In this document: positions 47,243 to 56,800 of the stretch, piece after piece | How the letters are laid out: every line of letters starts with the position of its first letter | Position numbering within the stretch: the stretch's first letter is position 1 | Assembly: GCA_963693085.1 (NCBI GenBank) | Contig: OY856410.1 | Coordinates: 1,332,958,304-1,333,022,303, forward strand | Direction: 5' to 3' | DNA length: 64,000 bases | From: Alisma plantago-aquatica | Lineage: Eukaryota > Streptophyta > Magnoliopsida > Alismatales > Alismataceae | The notes under the pieces: model-generated | Seen by the model: only the letters and a program-made list of their open reading frames with translations | Database searches by the model: none | What the model was told of the DNA's origin: nothing | Made by a program: the position numbers and the translations under genes

Positions 47243-48058
47243 ATGACAACAAACAACAATCACTTTTCGTTGTGATCAGTCCTTGAAAAGGACAAGCTGA
47301 ATGGGACTAACTTCCATGACAGGTTTAGGACATTGAGAATTGTTCTCACTCAAGAGTGAAAGCTCTATGTCCTGGATACTCCAGTTCTAGAGGAACTGAC
47401 TCCTACCGCACCAAAGGCAGAAAGGGATGCTTATAAGAAGCATTTTGATGATGCCATTGATGCAAAGTGCTTGATGTTGTGCTCCATGAATCATGAGTTG
47501 CAGAGACAATATGAGAACATGGGTGTCATTGAGATGATTCAACATCTCAAGAACATGTATGAAGATCAAGAACGGCAAAATAGATATGATGTCTCCAGGG
47601 CACTGTTCAAGTGTGTCATGACAGAAGTAGGTCCAGTTGGTCCTCACACGCTCAAGATGATTGGGTATGTGGAGAACCTAACGAGATTGGGATTTCCCTT
47701 GAGCCAAGAGTTGGCTACTGATGTCATACTGCAATTGTTGCCAGAATCCTACAGTCAGTTTGTGATGAACTACAACATGAACAACTTTGACAAGTCATTG
47801 ATAGAGTTGTTGGGCATGTTGAGGACAGTCGAGACACAAATGAAGAAGGACAAGCCTAAGTCTGTGATGATGATCAGTAGCAAGAAAGGCAAGTCCAAGC
47901 GCAAGGGCAAGGGCAAGGCTAAGAAGGGTTTTGATGCTAGCCAGGAGCCCAAGGTGTCTTCATCTCTCAAGGCAAAAGGAGGTGTGACCAAGAGAGGCAA
48001 TTGCCACCATTATCAAAAGACAGGACATTGGAAAAGGAATTGTCCACTCTATCTGTAA
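47243..48058 (+). pseudogene. gag: Element G gag
   Basis: Copia Gag in one frame of 271 codons from the ATG at 47243 (MTTNNNHFSL). In-frame TGA codons lie at 47273 and 47357, so only the part from 47471 (195 residues) is open. Recognisable are LEKDKLNGTNFHDRF (the L-L-G-NY/F-W start of UBN2-type Gag), YENMGVIEMIQHLK, LATDVILQLLPESYSQFVMN and SLIELLGMLRTVE. A Lys/Gly-rich stretch follows. The zinc knuckle reads CHHYQKTGHWKRNC, where the second cysteine of C-x2-C is Tyr, so metal binding should be lost. The frame ends at TAA 48056. Gag would form the particle, but this copy cannot. Confidence 0.85.
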
Positions 48059-50480
48059 GAACTAAAGAAGAAGGAGGCGACAGATGTCTCCACCTGAAGG
48101 TGTCATGAAATAAACTTGTAAAATTTTTGAGGTATATGATACCAAGATATAAAATGTAAAGCACTCAATAAGTGGGGCAAGTGTTTCCGCCATAGATAGG
48201 AGTTCTTTAGTTTATTTTCAGCCTTGAAGGCATGTAATAGAGTTATGAACTACTATTTCATACTTGCCAATGGATAGAAACACATTATTTTTGCATATTG
48301 TATGACAATGATAGCAATTAATAAAGTTGATGTTTCAATCTCAAAAGATATGATCTTTATGGCAATGCCTTGTTTATCTTGTGGTACTTGGTATGCATAA
48401 GATAAAATGACACCTGAAAGTTATTGATAACTCAACCAATCAAATTAGCATAAATCATGAGAAATTCATTTCTAGTTTCCATATGATGGATAAATCTAGA
48501 CTCTTTTGGTTAGAAAACCAGTAAGAGACATGAATCTCTTGAACATGATAAATCAACCTTCACTAATGGTAGTGGGAGAATGATTATCCTATTAGGTATA
48601 ATACATGTGATGTATTTACATAACTATTGGACCTAATGCTAATACTTCAAATGGTGTTTAGAGAAATACCAAATATGAATATCTTTAAGTGTTCAAGAAT
48701 ATCATAGATGAAGTATAGATTTGATACAGTGTTAATACTTGATGAGATCAATGAATGAAATACTTGAACCAAATGTTTGAGAACCTTATGAGTGATTATG
48801 ATAGTGTATCATAGTGAACTCATGATTAAGGCATGGTGATGTCTAAATCAAAAGGAGTCTTACTCTAAGTAGTTAGAGGATGATTATCAAATAGCTAATT
48901 TCTTCTTAAATAAAGAATACCCCACACTAATAAAGGACATTAAGTATCACAAGGAGTTGTGAGTTCTTATATACTTGATTGATACACCTCAATTATCTAT
49001 GTTGGTCACGTGATGAGTCAAATATCTAGATAAATATGAGGAATCAGATTTTGAGTTATGGTTTATGGCCATTACATCCTAAATGACTTCCGTGTGAACC
49101 ATAAGGTATGACCTTGATGTTAGCACCCATTGGGATAAAACCCATAAGTGCTAATGAGTCTTAAGTGTTGAGACATATGGATAACATTTTGAGAAGGATG
49201 ATGCTTGCTGATTGAAACTTAATGACTAAGACATTTGGCATAACGGATACTAAAACCGCATTCCTATAAGGAATAAAACAAGGATGTGTACGTGACACAA
49301 CCTATAAGGTTTATGAATCCATTAATGTAGATGAAGTATATAAGTTACAATGGACTAATCATTGTGATTGATTAAGTACAAGCAACTCAGAACTACGATC
49401 TTTACTTTGATGATATAGTCAAATGGTTTGACTGATATGTCAAAGATAAAGAAGGGATTTGTGATTTAGTGGGAGTGTATTTGCATTCCACATGAAGATG
49501 TGAAATGTGATGTTCTAGAATGGAAATCCAAAGTGGAAATTATCTTTAAGGAAGAAAGAGACATTTCCTATGTGATAGGAATAGGATCTATAGAGATAGT
49601 TCTCGAAAACCTCTTTACCTAAAAAGAAAGAATACATTGGCAATCTATACTGAAGGGTTCAGTGTGCATAGATTCAGTGGGAGAAAACTTATCCATGATA
49701 CATGGAGTTAGTATCCCAAGGCCAAGTGTCCAATTCTTATGAAGAATGGGAACACTAAGAATAGATATGAATCTATCATGTATGTAATCATCCCATTATC
49801 TTGCATGTATGGACAGAGCAAGAATTAAATGCATTCATCATCTTGTATGTAGGACATGACAATATGATATGCTCATCTTGATAAATCATATGTGGGACAT
49901 GACGAGTGGATGTCTGTCTAGTTCCAGTAAGGGTTACTAGAGTACCATAAGAACTTGATAAGTACTTGAGAAGTACTAGTTCTATGGAAATAAGGAAGGG
50001 TTCATTGTAAAGGGTTATGCTGATGCAAACTTCCGAAAAGGATAGAAAATAAATCACAATATATATATATATATATATATGAGATATATAAAAGTGAATG
50101 TTTGTTGATAATTGGAAACATTCCAATAAACTGTTTAAAAGAAAATGTCGAGTATCTGTGTGTTAGAAAATAGAAGTGGATACTATATGGATCTAGAAGT
50201 TCATGAGATGAACTTATAGTTATTCTGGTCATTGATGACAAGTTAGGAGTGCTTGATCATGCAATGTGGCTAAAGGTTAGTAAAGGAATACTAGATTGCA
50301 TATTACAAAAACTCCATCTCATACGTGTGACGTACAATGAAGAGATGAGAAACATGCAAGTAATACTGACTTTGGCAAGGTGTTGCCATAACTCACTATG
50401 TAAAAACTAGAGCATAGTAACATGTGGTACATGTTTGAATATCACTATGAATATGATTCAAGGGTGATTGGTTCGCAGTG
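48059..50480 (+). pseudogene. Element G pol remnant, strongly eroded
   Basis: Almost every codon phase is broken. Between about 49550 and 50070 the plus strand still gives a SYVIGIGSIEI-like run (where copia RT has SYVLGIKI-RD), FSVHRFSG and KYPKAKCPILMKNG-like pieces, NRYESIMYVI and EGFIVKGYADANF (the RNase H YTDASF block), in the right order. I could not place protease or integrase. The length (2.4 kb) is too short for a full copia pol, so there was internal deletion as well. Confidence 0.55.
50059..50080. repeat. Simple (AT)n repeat
   Basis: About 22 bp of AT dinucleotides within the G pol remnant. Confidence 0.9.
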
Positions 50481-50490
50481 CAAGTGGGAG
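50481..50490 (+). other. Polypurine tract of G
   Basis: CAAGTGGGAG just before the 3' LTR, the classic plant copia polypurine tract. Confidence 0.85.
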
Positions 50491-50492
50491 TC

Positions 50493-52713
50493 TATTGGTA
50501 TGTATGCCCTGAGAACCAATCATGGGATGATTGATGGGATACATTAAGATTGATTTGATAAAGATCAAAGGCAAGCTTCCAATTCTTTCTGGTTCAGTCA
50601 TATGAGATAGTGATAGAACATATTGAATGTCTAGAGAATGACAATACTCAATGACGTATGTTTTCAGGTTAAGAACCTGAACGATGAGACCATACAGATG
50701 TTAAGAGTTTGTACATTCTTCTTATGTCCCTAGTCGAATGTCATTGTGGAAGGTAGATAGACAACAATGACACACAAGACTAGATTGTGGTGTTGGTTGA
50801 TGACAGAATCTCATTAGTCATGATATGGAGATATCAAACCAAACACATAGGTACTTGTTAGAGAACAAGTGTACCGGAAAGACCCACCGTGAGTTTGACC
50901 CATGGAACCATGACATGGTAGTCACAGTCAGTTCTCACAGTGATGGTGGTGAGTGTGATTCTTTGACTTAAAATCAGTACACTCAACACATGTCATTGGG
51001 TATACTTTGACATCATCAAATGCAGTCCTGAAACATGGGTTGTTATAAAGGTGATGATTGGGTGGCTTTGACACATGGGGCTTTTGAGGGGTGAGTGATA
51101 AATATGGGATTTGTCCCTCCTGAGGGTGTTTGATATCCATGGCCACTTGATGAGTAGGATTGAGATAGGTGTGTGCACGCATGTGTGAATCAGTATGTGA
51201 TATTGATGTCATACATATCTCCTCCAATCTACTCTAAGATCAAGAAAGTGAATGAACATTGAAAGGATGATTGTTCCATGCCTTGAGTTTATTCAAGATA
51301 TCAGTGACAAAGGAATTATACATTCGTTGTAACACCATTCATGAATTGTAGGATTGAAAGTTGTTCTCCAACTTTCTATTTCACTTGGGTAGCACTGATG
51401 TGTGACTAGGCACCTGTCTTTGCTTGTGAAGTCATAAATGTTATGGACTTTCACTGCCAACGTGAAATGGACCTGTAGGGTCACACACATAGGATTTAAC
51501 ATGGAAGAGGAGTTTATCCACAAACCATGTTTAGATTGATTATTAAAGAAGTTTAGTAGTTCAATTAAACACTCAACCAATTGATAGCTCAGTATCATAG
51601 TGTTCAAGGTGTTGGACCGATTGATTAGAGTATCAGATTGATTGAAACTGTGATTGACTAATTTTGCACAGTCTGCTGCCCCAACCGATCAGCTCATGAG
51701 ATGAACCGATCAGCTCAGGTTGGTGAACCAATCGGCTCAACTAGTGAGATGATCGGCTCATGTGCAGTGAGACGATCGGCTCAAATGTTGAACCTGTCGA
51801 CTCATGTGACCAACCGAGATTGTTTGGAAAATGAGAAGACTATTTTAAATATATAATTTGTTTCACTTGTACAAATTCGATTTGGATAAGGATTAATATT
51901 TGATTAATCAGAGACAAATTTGAAAGTCAATTTGAGTTGGACCAGGACCACAAACCGATCGGCTCATGTGATGAACCGATCGGCTCAGGTGTCCCAAACG
52001 ATCAGTTCAGATGTGAAACGATCAGTTGAGGTCACCAAATAATCGTTTCAGTTTTGAAACGATCGGTTCAGCTGGCGCAAGTTGGTTGTTTTGTGGAAAA
52101 TCTCAAACCCTTCTACTCCTATTTTAATCCCGCATTGCTCGGGATAGAGAACCATGTTCCATGACCCTCCTATATATATAGGGGTATTGGGGGCTTCTCA
52201 ATAACAATAATTTAGAGACCAGTTGCTCTATAAAGTTGTCATTCTCTCTAGTTTTGGTAACCGAGAGAGAGCCCGAGCAAGTGCTACCCGATAAGGGAGG
52301 CACAGCAAGGGAAAGACAACTGTAGAAAAGCAACTGGTTGTAGGAGAGTATGTTGGTGACTAGTACGCCGACAAGAGGGTGCGACTCCTTCCGATTCCTT
52401 GTGGGACAAGGAGATTGGAGTTCCAGGTGGTCTGTTTGGACTACTTCAGAGGCGGGAGACTTCTTCTGCTTGGAGGATAGATGTCAATCCCGACAGTCTC
52501 GGTGAGACCAGGAGCTGCATAGACACCGTCCAAGACCAGAGGTGAAGACCGCACAAGGAGTGAGGTAACATTGCCGAGCAAGCCTCGGGACAAGGTACGC
52601 CTCTACAAACCATCCTTCCTATTGTATAGACATTGGCGTGATTCCTTTATTCTGGGTTTAGGAGAAAAAAATTTTGTTTCTACTGCCTTCTCTGTCTCCC
52701 CTAAAACCCAACA
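50493..52713 (+). repeat. Element G, 3' LTR
   Basis: It starts TATTGGTATGTATGCCC (TG changed to TA) and ends CCCCTAAAACCCAACA, followed by ATATG. It has the same two minisatellite clusters, at about 51682-51810 and 51953-52075. Confidence 0.92.
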
Positions 52714-52718
52714 ATATG
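52714..52718. repeat. Target-site duplication of G, right copy (ATATG)
   Basis: ATATG directly after CCCAACA; it matches 43616-43620. Confidence 0.93.
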
Positions 52719-52881
52719 GCAGTGGAAGATCCCTCCAATGGGGGAGTATATGTATCGGGCTCACACAAACTGCACCAGTTGGTACTAGAGTCCCATGAAA
52801 CATCTCCCCTAGAAGGGATGGGTAATCATGTGCTTCTGCAATGATATATTCTTGACTTTTTAGACGGCATGGCTTCAACCC
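52719..52881 (-). pseudogene. CACTA gene, exon half right of insertion G
   Basis: It opens after AATTTGTAG| and reads LKPCRLKSQEYIIAEAHDYP, then LLGEMFHGTLVPTGAVCVSP and HILPHWRDLPLPY up to the G insertion. The A-A-A/G-…-HG-…-LG pattern matches the V-AEG-…-VHG-PLG segment of En/Spm Ptta-type proteins. No stop occurs in this half. With 43527-43620 it forms one exon of 86 codons. Confidence 0.82.
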
Positions 52882-52974
52882 CTACAAATTTATGTAAAGA
52901 ATGTTATATACATATATACATAAATATATCTTCTTGAAAAGACTAGCTACTATATATGTCATAAAAATAGTTAC

Positions 52975-53175
52975 GACAGACGTGCTACGTGGTGGTTCTA
53001 TAGGATTACTCTCAGCCTCTGCAATAGGAGAAGAGCGGCCCACCACAGGTACTGTCTGAGTGGCAGTCTGAGACGCTTGCCACTTGCTAATTGCTTGATT
53101 GACTCTCTTATCAAGTGTTTCCTTGACTCTCCTATCAAGTGCTTCCTTGACTCTCCTTTCAATTAATTGATCTAC
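52975..53175 (-). pseudogene. CACTA gene, coiled-coil exon with 24-bp tandem repeat
   Basis: 201 nt between TGTATAG| and |GTAACT, open throughout (67 codons). It begins VDQLIERRVKEALDRRVKET and continues LDKRVNQAISKWQ, then a Ser/Thr/Pro-rich tail. Three 24-bp units (53101, 53125, 53149) encode repeats of eight residues (RVKEALDR-like), a charged helix likely to form a coiled coil for dimerisation. It lies between the transposase part and the HG-LG exon. Confidence 0.75.
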
Positions 53176-53256
53176 CTATACATATAAAAAAGAAATGCTA
53201 GCTTCTGATTATTGAATTCTCTTTTGCATTAACATTCTAAAAAAAGAATAAGTTAC

Positions 53257-53441
53257 CTCGTCTTGTGAAAGTCCTGCTCTTGGGACTAGTTTGTGTTGTG
53301 ATGGCCCAAAGAACGCTTTGATGCCCACACCAGAGCCTGCACCCCTAACACATCTAGGATGCTCTGGGTTACCCAGAGAAACTGTAAATTCATCCCATGT
53401 GCCCTCAGGGATGAACTTGCCTTCCTTCCTCTACTCGTACA
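53257..53441 (-). pseudogene. CACTA gene, Ptta/En/Spm transposase exon, interrupted by F
   Basis: It reads RKEGKFIPEGTWDEFTVSLG, then NPEHPRCVRGAGSGVGIKAF and FGPSQHKLVPRAGLSQDE, closing at CGAG|GTAACT. The G-F-P…DEL-ALG-PEH-G-VRG-G block is the signature C-terminal region of the Plant transposase (Ptta/En/Spm) domain. A TAG stands just before it (LYE* RKEG), and a few bases upstream F has inserted; the exon's first seven bases (62838-62844) lie beyond F. It is a DNA-binding or accessory transposase part; this copy is dead. Confidence 0.85.
53437..53441. repeat. Target-site duplication of F, left copy (GTACA)
   Basis: GTACA before TGTTACGACC; repeated after the 3' LTR at 62833-62837. Confidence 0.95.
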
Positions 53442-53812
53442 TGTTACGACCCCATCTGAGCTTAATTGGTAAACTAGGGTTTACCTAGACAATTGCAAAG
53501 ATTAATTAGAATAATCATTCTTGAAATCTAATTAATGACGATAACACAATTAGGATGTTTTAACTATGATAAGAAGTCTAAATGTTCTTTTGTCTTGAGA
53601 ATTAGGGTTTGAGAAGCATAAACCTTAATCGGCCCAAAATAGGGTTTTGATGATACATGAATACAGAATTTGATAAGTAGAATGTCTCACTAAATGATTT
53701 TTAGTATTTTATGTGTAACTCTGATTTACTTCAAATTTGGATATGATTTAGATATATAAAATGTGAACAACATTGGAAAATATCAGAATTTTTGAAGAAT
53801 GCTCTAACCTGT

Positions 53813-53843
53813 TGATCGGCCGAGTTTCAAACTCGACCGATCA
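53813..53843. repeat. Hairpin 1 with TCGGCCGAGTTT arms in F's LTR
   Basis: TGATCGGCCGAGTTT, C, AAACTCGACCGATCA: 15-bp arms with one mismatch and a 1-base centre. The 3' LTR copy is at 59861-59891. Confidence 0.92.
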
Positions 53844-54004
53844 CATTTCCAGAATTTTACAGCAGTGTGGTAATTGAATTTTATCTTTTTATTGGTATAT
53901 CCAATTGATCTCAAATTTTAACTGTGCCTGAGAAACACAGTTTTAGACACTCTGTTAAATTGGCATAATTTTTGGATTACTTTTGGATCCCTACAGTAAG
54001 GGTG

Positions 54005-54037
54005 TCGGTCGAGTTTGTGCAGGACAAACTCGGCCGA
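54005..54037. repeat. Hairpin 2 with TCGGCCGAGTTT arms in F's LTR
   Basis: TCGGTCGAGTTTGT, GCAGG, ACAAACTCGGCCGA: 14-bp arms with one mismatch. The 3' LTR copy is at 60053-60085. Confidence 0.92.
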
Positions 54038-54257
54038 ATATATTCTGCAGACTGCAATATAGCAATGCACTGTTCAATTTTTAATTAATTATTGGTAACT
54101 CCAAATGATCTCAAATTTTAGCTGAAGCTCTATAGATAAATTATAAACAACGTGCTAAATTCTCATAATTGTTGGAGAAGGATTGATATCTGAAATAAAC
54201 GAATTACAGTAACTTTTGTATAACTGAATATTCAGCCTATATAATTAAAGTTAAGTG

Positions 54258-54282
54258 TTGGGTCAATATGCAATTGACCCAA
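54258..54282. repeat. Perfect 10-bp dyad in F's LTR
   Basis: TTGGGTCAAT, ATGCA, ATTGACCCAA, some 20 bp after the TATATAAT box. The 3' LTR copy is at 60306-60330. Confidence 0.92.
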
Positions 54283-55707
54283 GCAGCTCAATTGACTTAT
54301 ATGAACGACCACACACACAAACAGCTCTCATTCTTCGTCATTCATTCCAGAGAAACGAGCTCCTAGAGAGAGAGGGAGAATTAGGGCTTGAGTGGAGAAA
54401 GTGGGGGAATTGCTGAATTAGGGTTTTGCGATTCCAGGAAGGGTGAAATCAAGTAAGTTCGGATTCCTTGCATAGACTTTTATGGTGAATCTTCTCTCTC
54501 ATGTCAAGATTCCGTCCTTGCTCTGATTTGATCCAAGATGATGTTGAAATCCCCTCTTTTCTCACCCTTTCTTCATAATCCCTCATTTTCAAGGTTTCCG
54601 AGTTGAATAGAAGAAGAATTGGGAGATTTGCTAGGGATTTGATAGGAATTCGAGATTCCCTGAGTTGAGCTGCAGTTGTGAGGTGTTTTCACACCTTAGG
54701 GTGAGTGGGTTCTTCCTTCAAACATTCTAATGCACGAATTTGATTATAGCATCCAAATCCCTAATTGCTTAGTATGTGATTCTAAAACCTAAAATGTCCG
54801 TTTAATTTAAGATTGTTGCAAATTGATATGATATGGATTTCTTCTCTGTTTTAAATGATTCTTAGATGGTAGATTCATATCAAAAATGTATGCAACACTT
54901 CCTAGTGAGAATGCTTTACAGATTTATACCAAATGATGTAATTAGGGTTTAACCTAATTGAGACATCACTACTGTTTCAACCTTATTGAAAAGGACTAGT
55001 AACTCTATAAGTGGTTAGGATGTATCTCGTGGGTTATCTTAATTGAATCTTATTCTGGATACATGATATCACAATGATGATATGGAAAACCTAAATTTAG
55101 TTGAATTTCCATGGTTTCATGTCTATATTGATTGCATATGAATTGTTGGAAACAATCTTTATTTAGTGAATGCTTATATCCTATGAAATCCTTATGAGAG
55201 CCATGTGACAAGTGAATGAGGTAAACGAAAAGGTGAATGAGGCAAATGCAACCCTAAGAGTAGGGTGTTGGCATGTGATGAATGAATAAGGCAAATGAAA
55301 CCCTAAGGATGGGGTGTTCAATGAATCATGCTATGGTAATATGAAAGATCTCGATATGAGATATGGTGATGCTTAATTGTTGAATTGTATGTTTCTAGTG
55401 CATTTAACTTTATATGCTTGTTCTCTCTGAGTTGATATCTACATACTACAGGGCTTCTTATATTTCAATATATATCTCGTAAATTGCAGGTGATGAGATA
55501 TGACATGCCCTAGAAAGGGATGTTACTGAGATATGATATATGTTGAATACATGAGTTCTGACGTTGCTATGTGATATTTCTGTTAAATTGTTTATTTGTT
55601 AATCAAGTATAGACCTAGATGCCCTAACGCCGTAGAACCCCTCGAGAGGTCTGCACCTTGGGGTGAAACGACCTACCTAGCGTGTGACTAGATGGTCGGT
55701 GACTCGT

Positions 55708-55796
55708 GTTCAACAATAATCCGTGCGTGTGTCACGGTGGCACGAGGGCAGAAAGGCAGTGTTCAACAATAATCCGTGCGTGTGTCACGGTGGCAC
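55708..55796 (+). repeat. 36-bp direct duplication in F's LTR
   Basis: Two identical 36-bp units (55708-55743 and 55761-55796) containing CCGTGCGTGTGTCACGG, itself an inverted pair CCGTG/CACGG. A worn third unit follows near 55822-55846 (ATTCGTGCAGCGTCACGAAGG). It lies in a GC-richer part of the LTR. Confidence 0.9.
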
Positions 55797-56788
55797 TGGA
55801 AAGAAAAGAAAACACAGTTATCTAACACAATTCGTGCAGCGTCACGAAGGTAACCCTGTGACCCTCCGCCGATGTACTTAGGTTAAAGGAGGAGTCTAGA
55901 GTACACTCTTTGAGAGTGCAGTGAGGCCGTGAGAGCCTGAGAGTCCTGACGCAGACCAGGACAGCAGTCAGACTTAGCATTTCCCGGGTGTGTCGCTAAG
56001 TCTTGTACGGTGGGACTGTAGCATGAACTTGTTGCGGATCTTTATATGCAGAGTACACTGCATATATTTAGGGCATAATCTAAAATATGATCATATAGGT
56101 TCACAGAGTTCCTTATAAATGAAAGAGTTAAGAAAGACTAGAGCATAGTCTTCTTGTAGTTATTCTTTGGATGCAATATTTACATTCTTTGTTATTTCAA
56201 TTATATTGTTTTGGAACTGCTCAGTGTAGTATTTATTGTTGTTAAATTTCATATCGTTTATTTAAATCATATCTGTAATCACCTTAGTGCATTAGTCTGT
56301 TTCCATGAATTACTGATTCACTGAGCGAGTAGGCTCACCCCTCTACTCAAACATTTTAGGGTTAACTGCGTGGACTTGAAGATTATCAGAGCGTCAGAGT
56401 AGATCTGCCACATGAGTCAAGTATGAGATTTGTTGAGTCAGTCGGTCCTTGTCACTCTAGGTCCTCAGTAAGAGTTTAGAGAGAGAGAGTTGTAATTACG
56501 ATGTGTAATATTGTTCCTCTTTGATATGTATGTTAATTAGCAAGCTTAATGTGCTTAATGTGTGAAAGACATCATGAATGCTTATACATGTATCTTTTCT
56601 ATTAAAGTTTGATTAGTAAAGGAAATGTTCAGATTCCCTTGCTCAGATGTTTTATGCGGTTCAATTTGAAGAAACAAGAGTTTTTAAGAAAAGCAAAAGT
56701 TAAGGGTGTTCTTTGTGTTAAATATAAATCCCATCTTATGCCCTAATCTCATGATTTGAGGAAATTGTGAGATCGGGGTGTAACAGCT

Positions 56789-56800
56789 TGGTATCAGAGC
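56789..56800 (+). other. Primer binding site of F
   Basis: TGGTATCAGAGC three bases after the LTR end; a perfect initiator-Met site. Confidence 0.95.

Larger units (their letters stand above)
43621..52713 (+). mobile_element. Element G: Ty1/copia retrotransposon, decayed
   Basis: 9,093 bp with LTRs of 2,218 and 2,221 bp (TGTTGG...CCAACA), duplication ATATG, an initiator-Met-type primer site and a copia polypurine tract. Only gag is well recognisable. The pol region is eroded. The LTRs differ by roughly 6-8% in the parts I compared by eye, so it is much older than D or F. It lies in an exon of the CACTA gene. Confidence 0.92.
53442..56785 (+). repeat. Element F, 5' LTR
   Basis: 3,344 bp from TGTTACGACC to GGGTGTAACA (6-bp perfect terminal inverted repeat TGTTAC/GTAACA). 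A TATATAAT box lies near 54237. It contains two TCGGCCGAG hairpins, a 10-bp perfect dyad and a 36-bp duplication. Confidence 0.95.
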
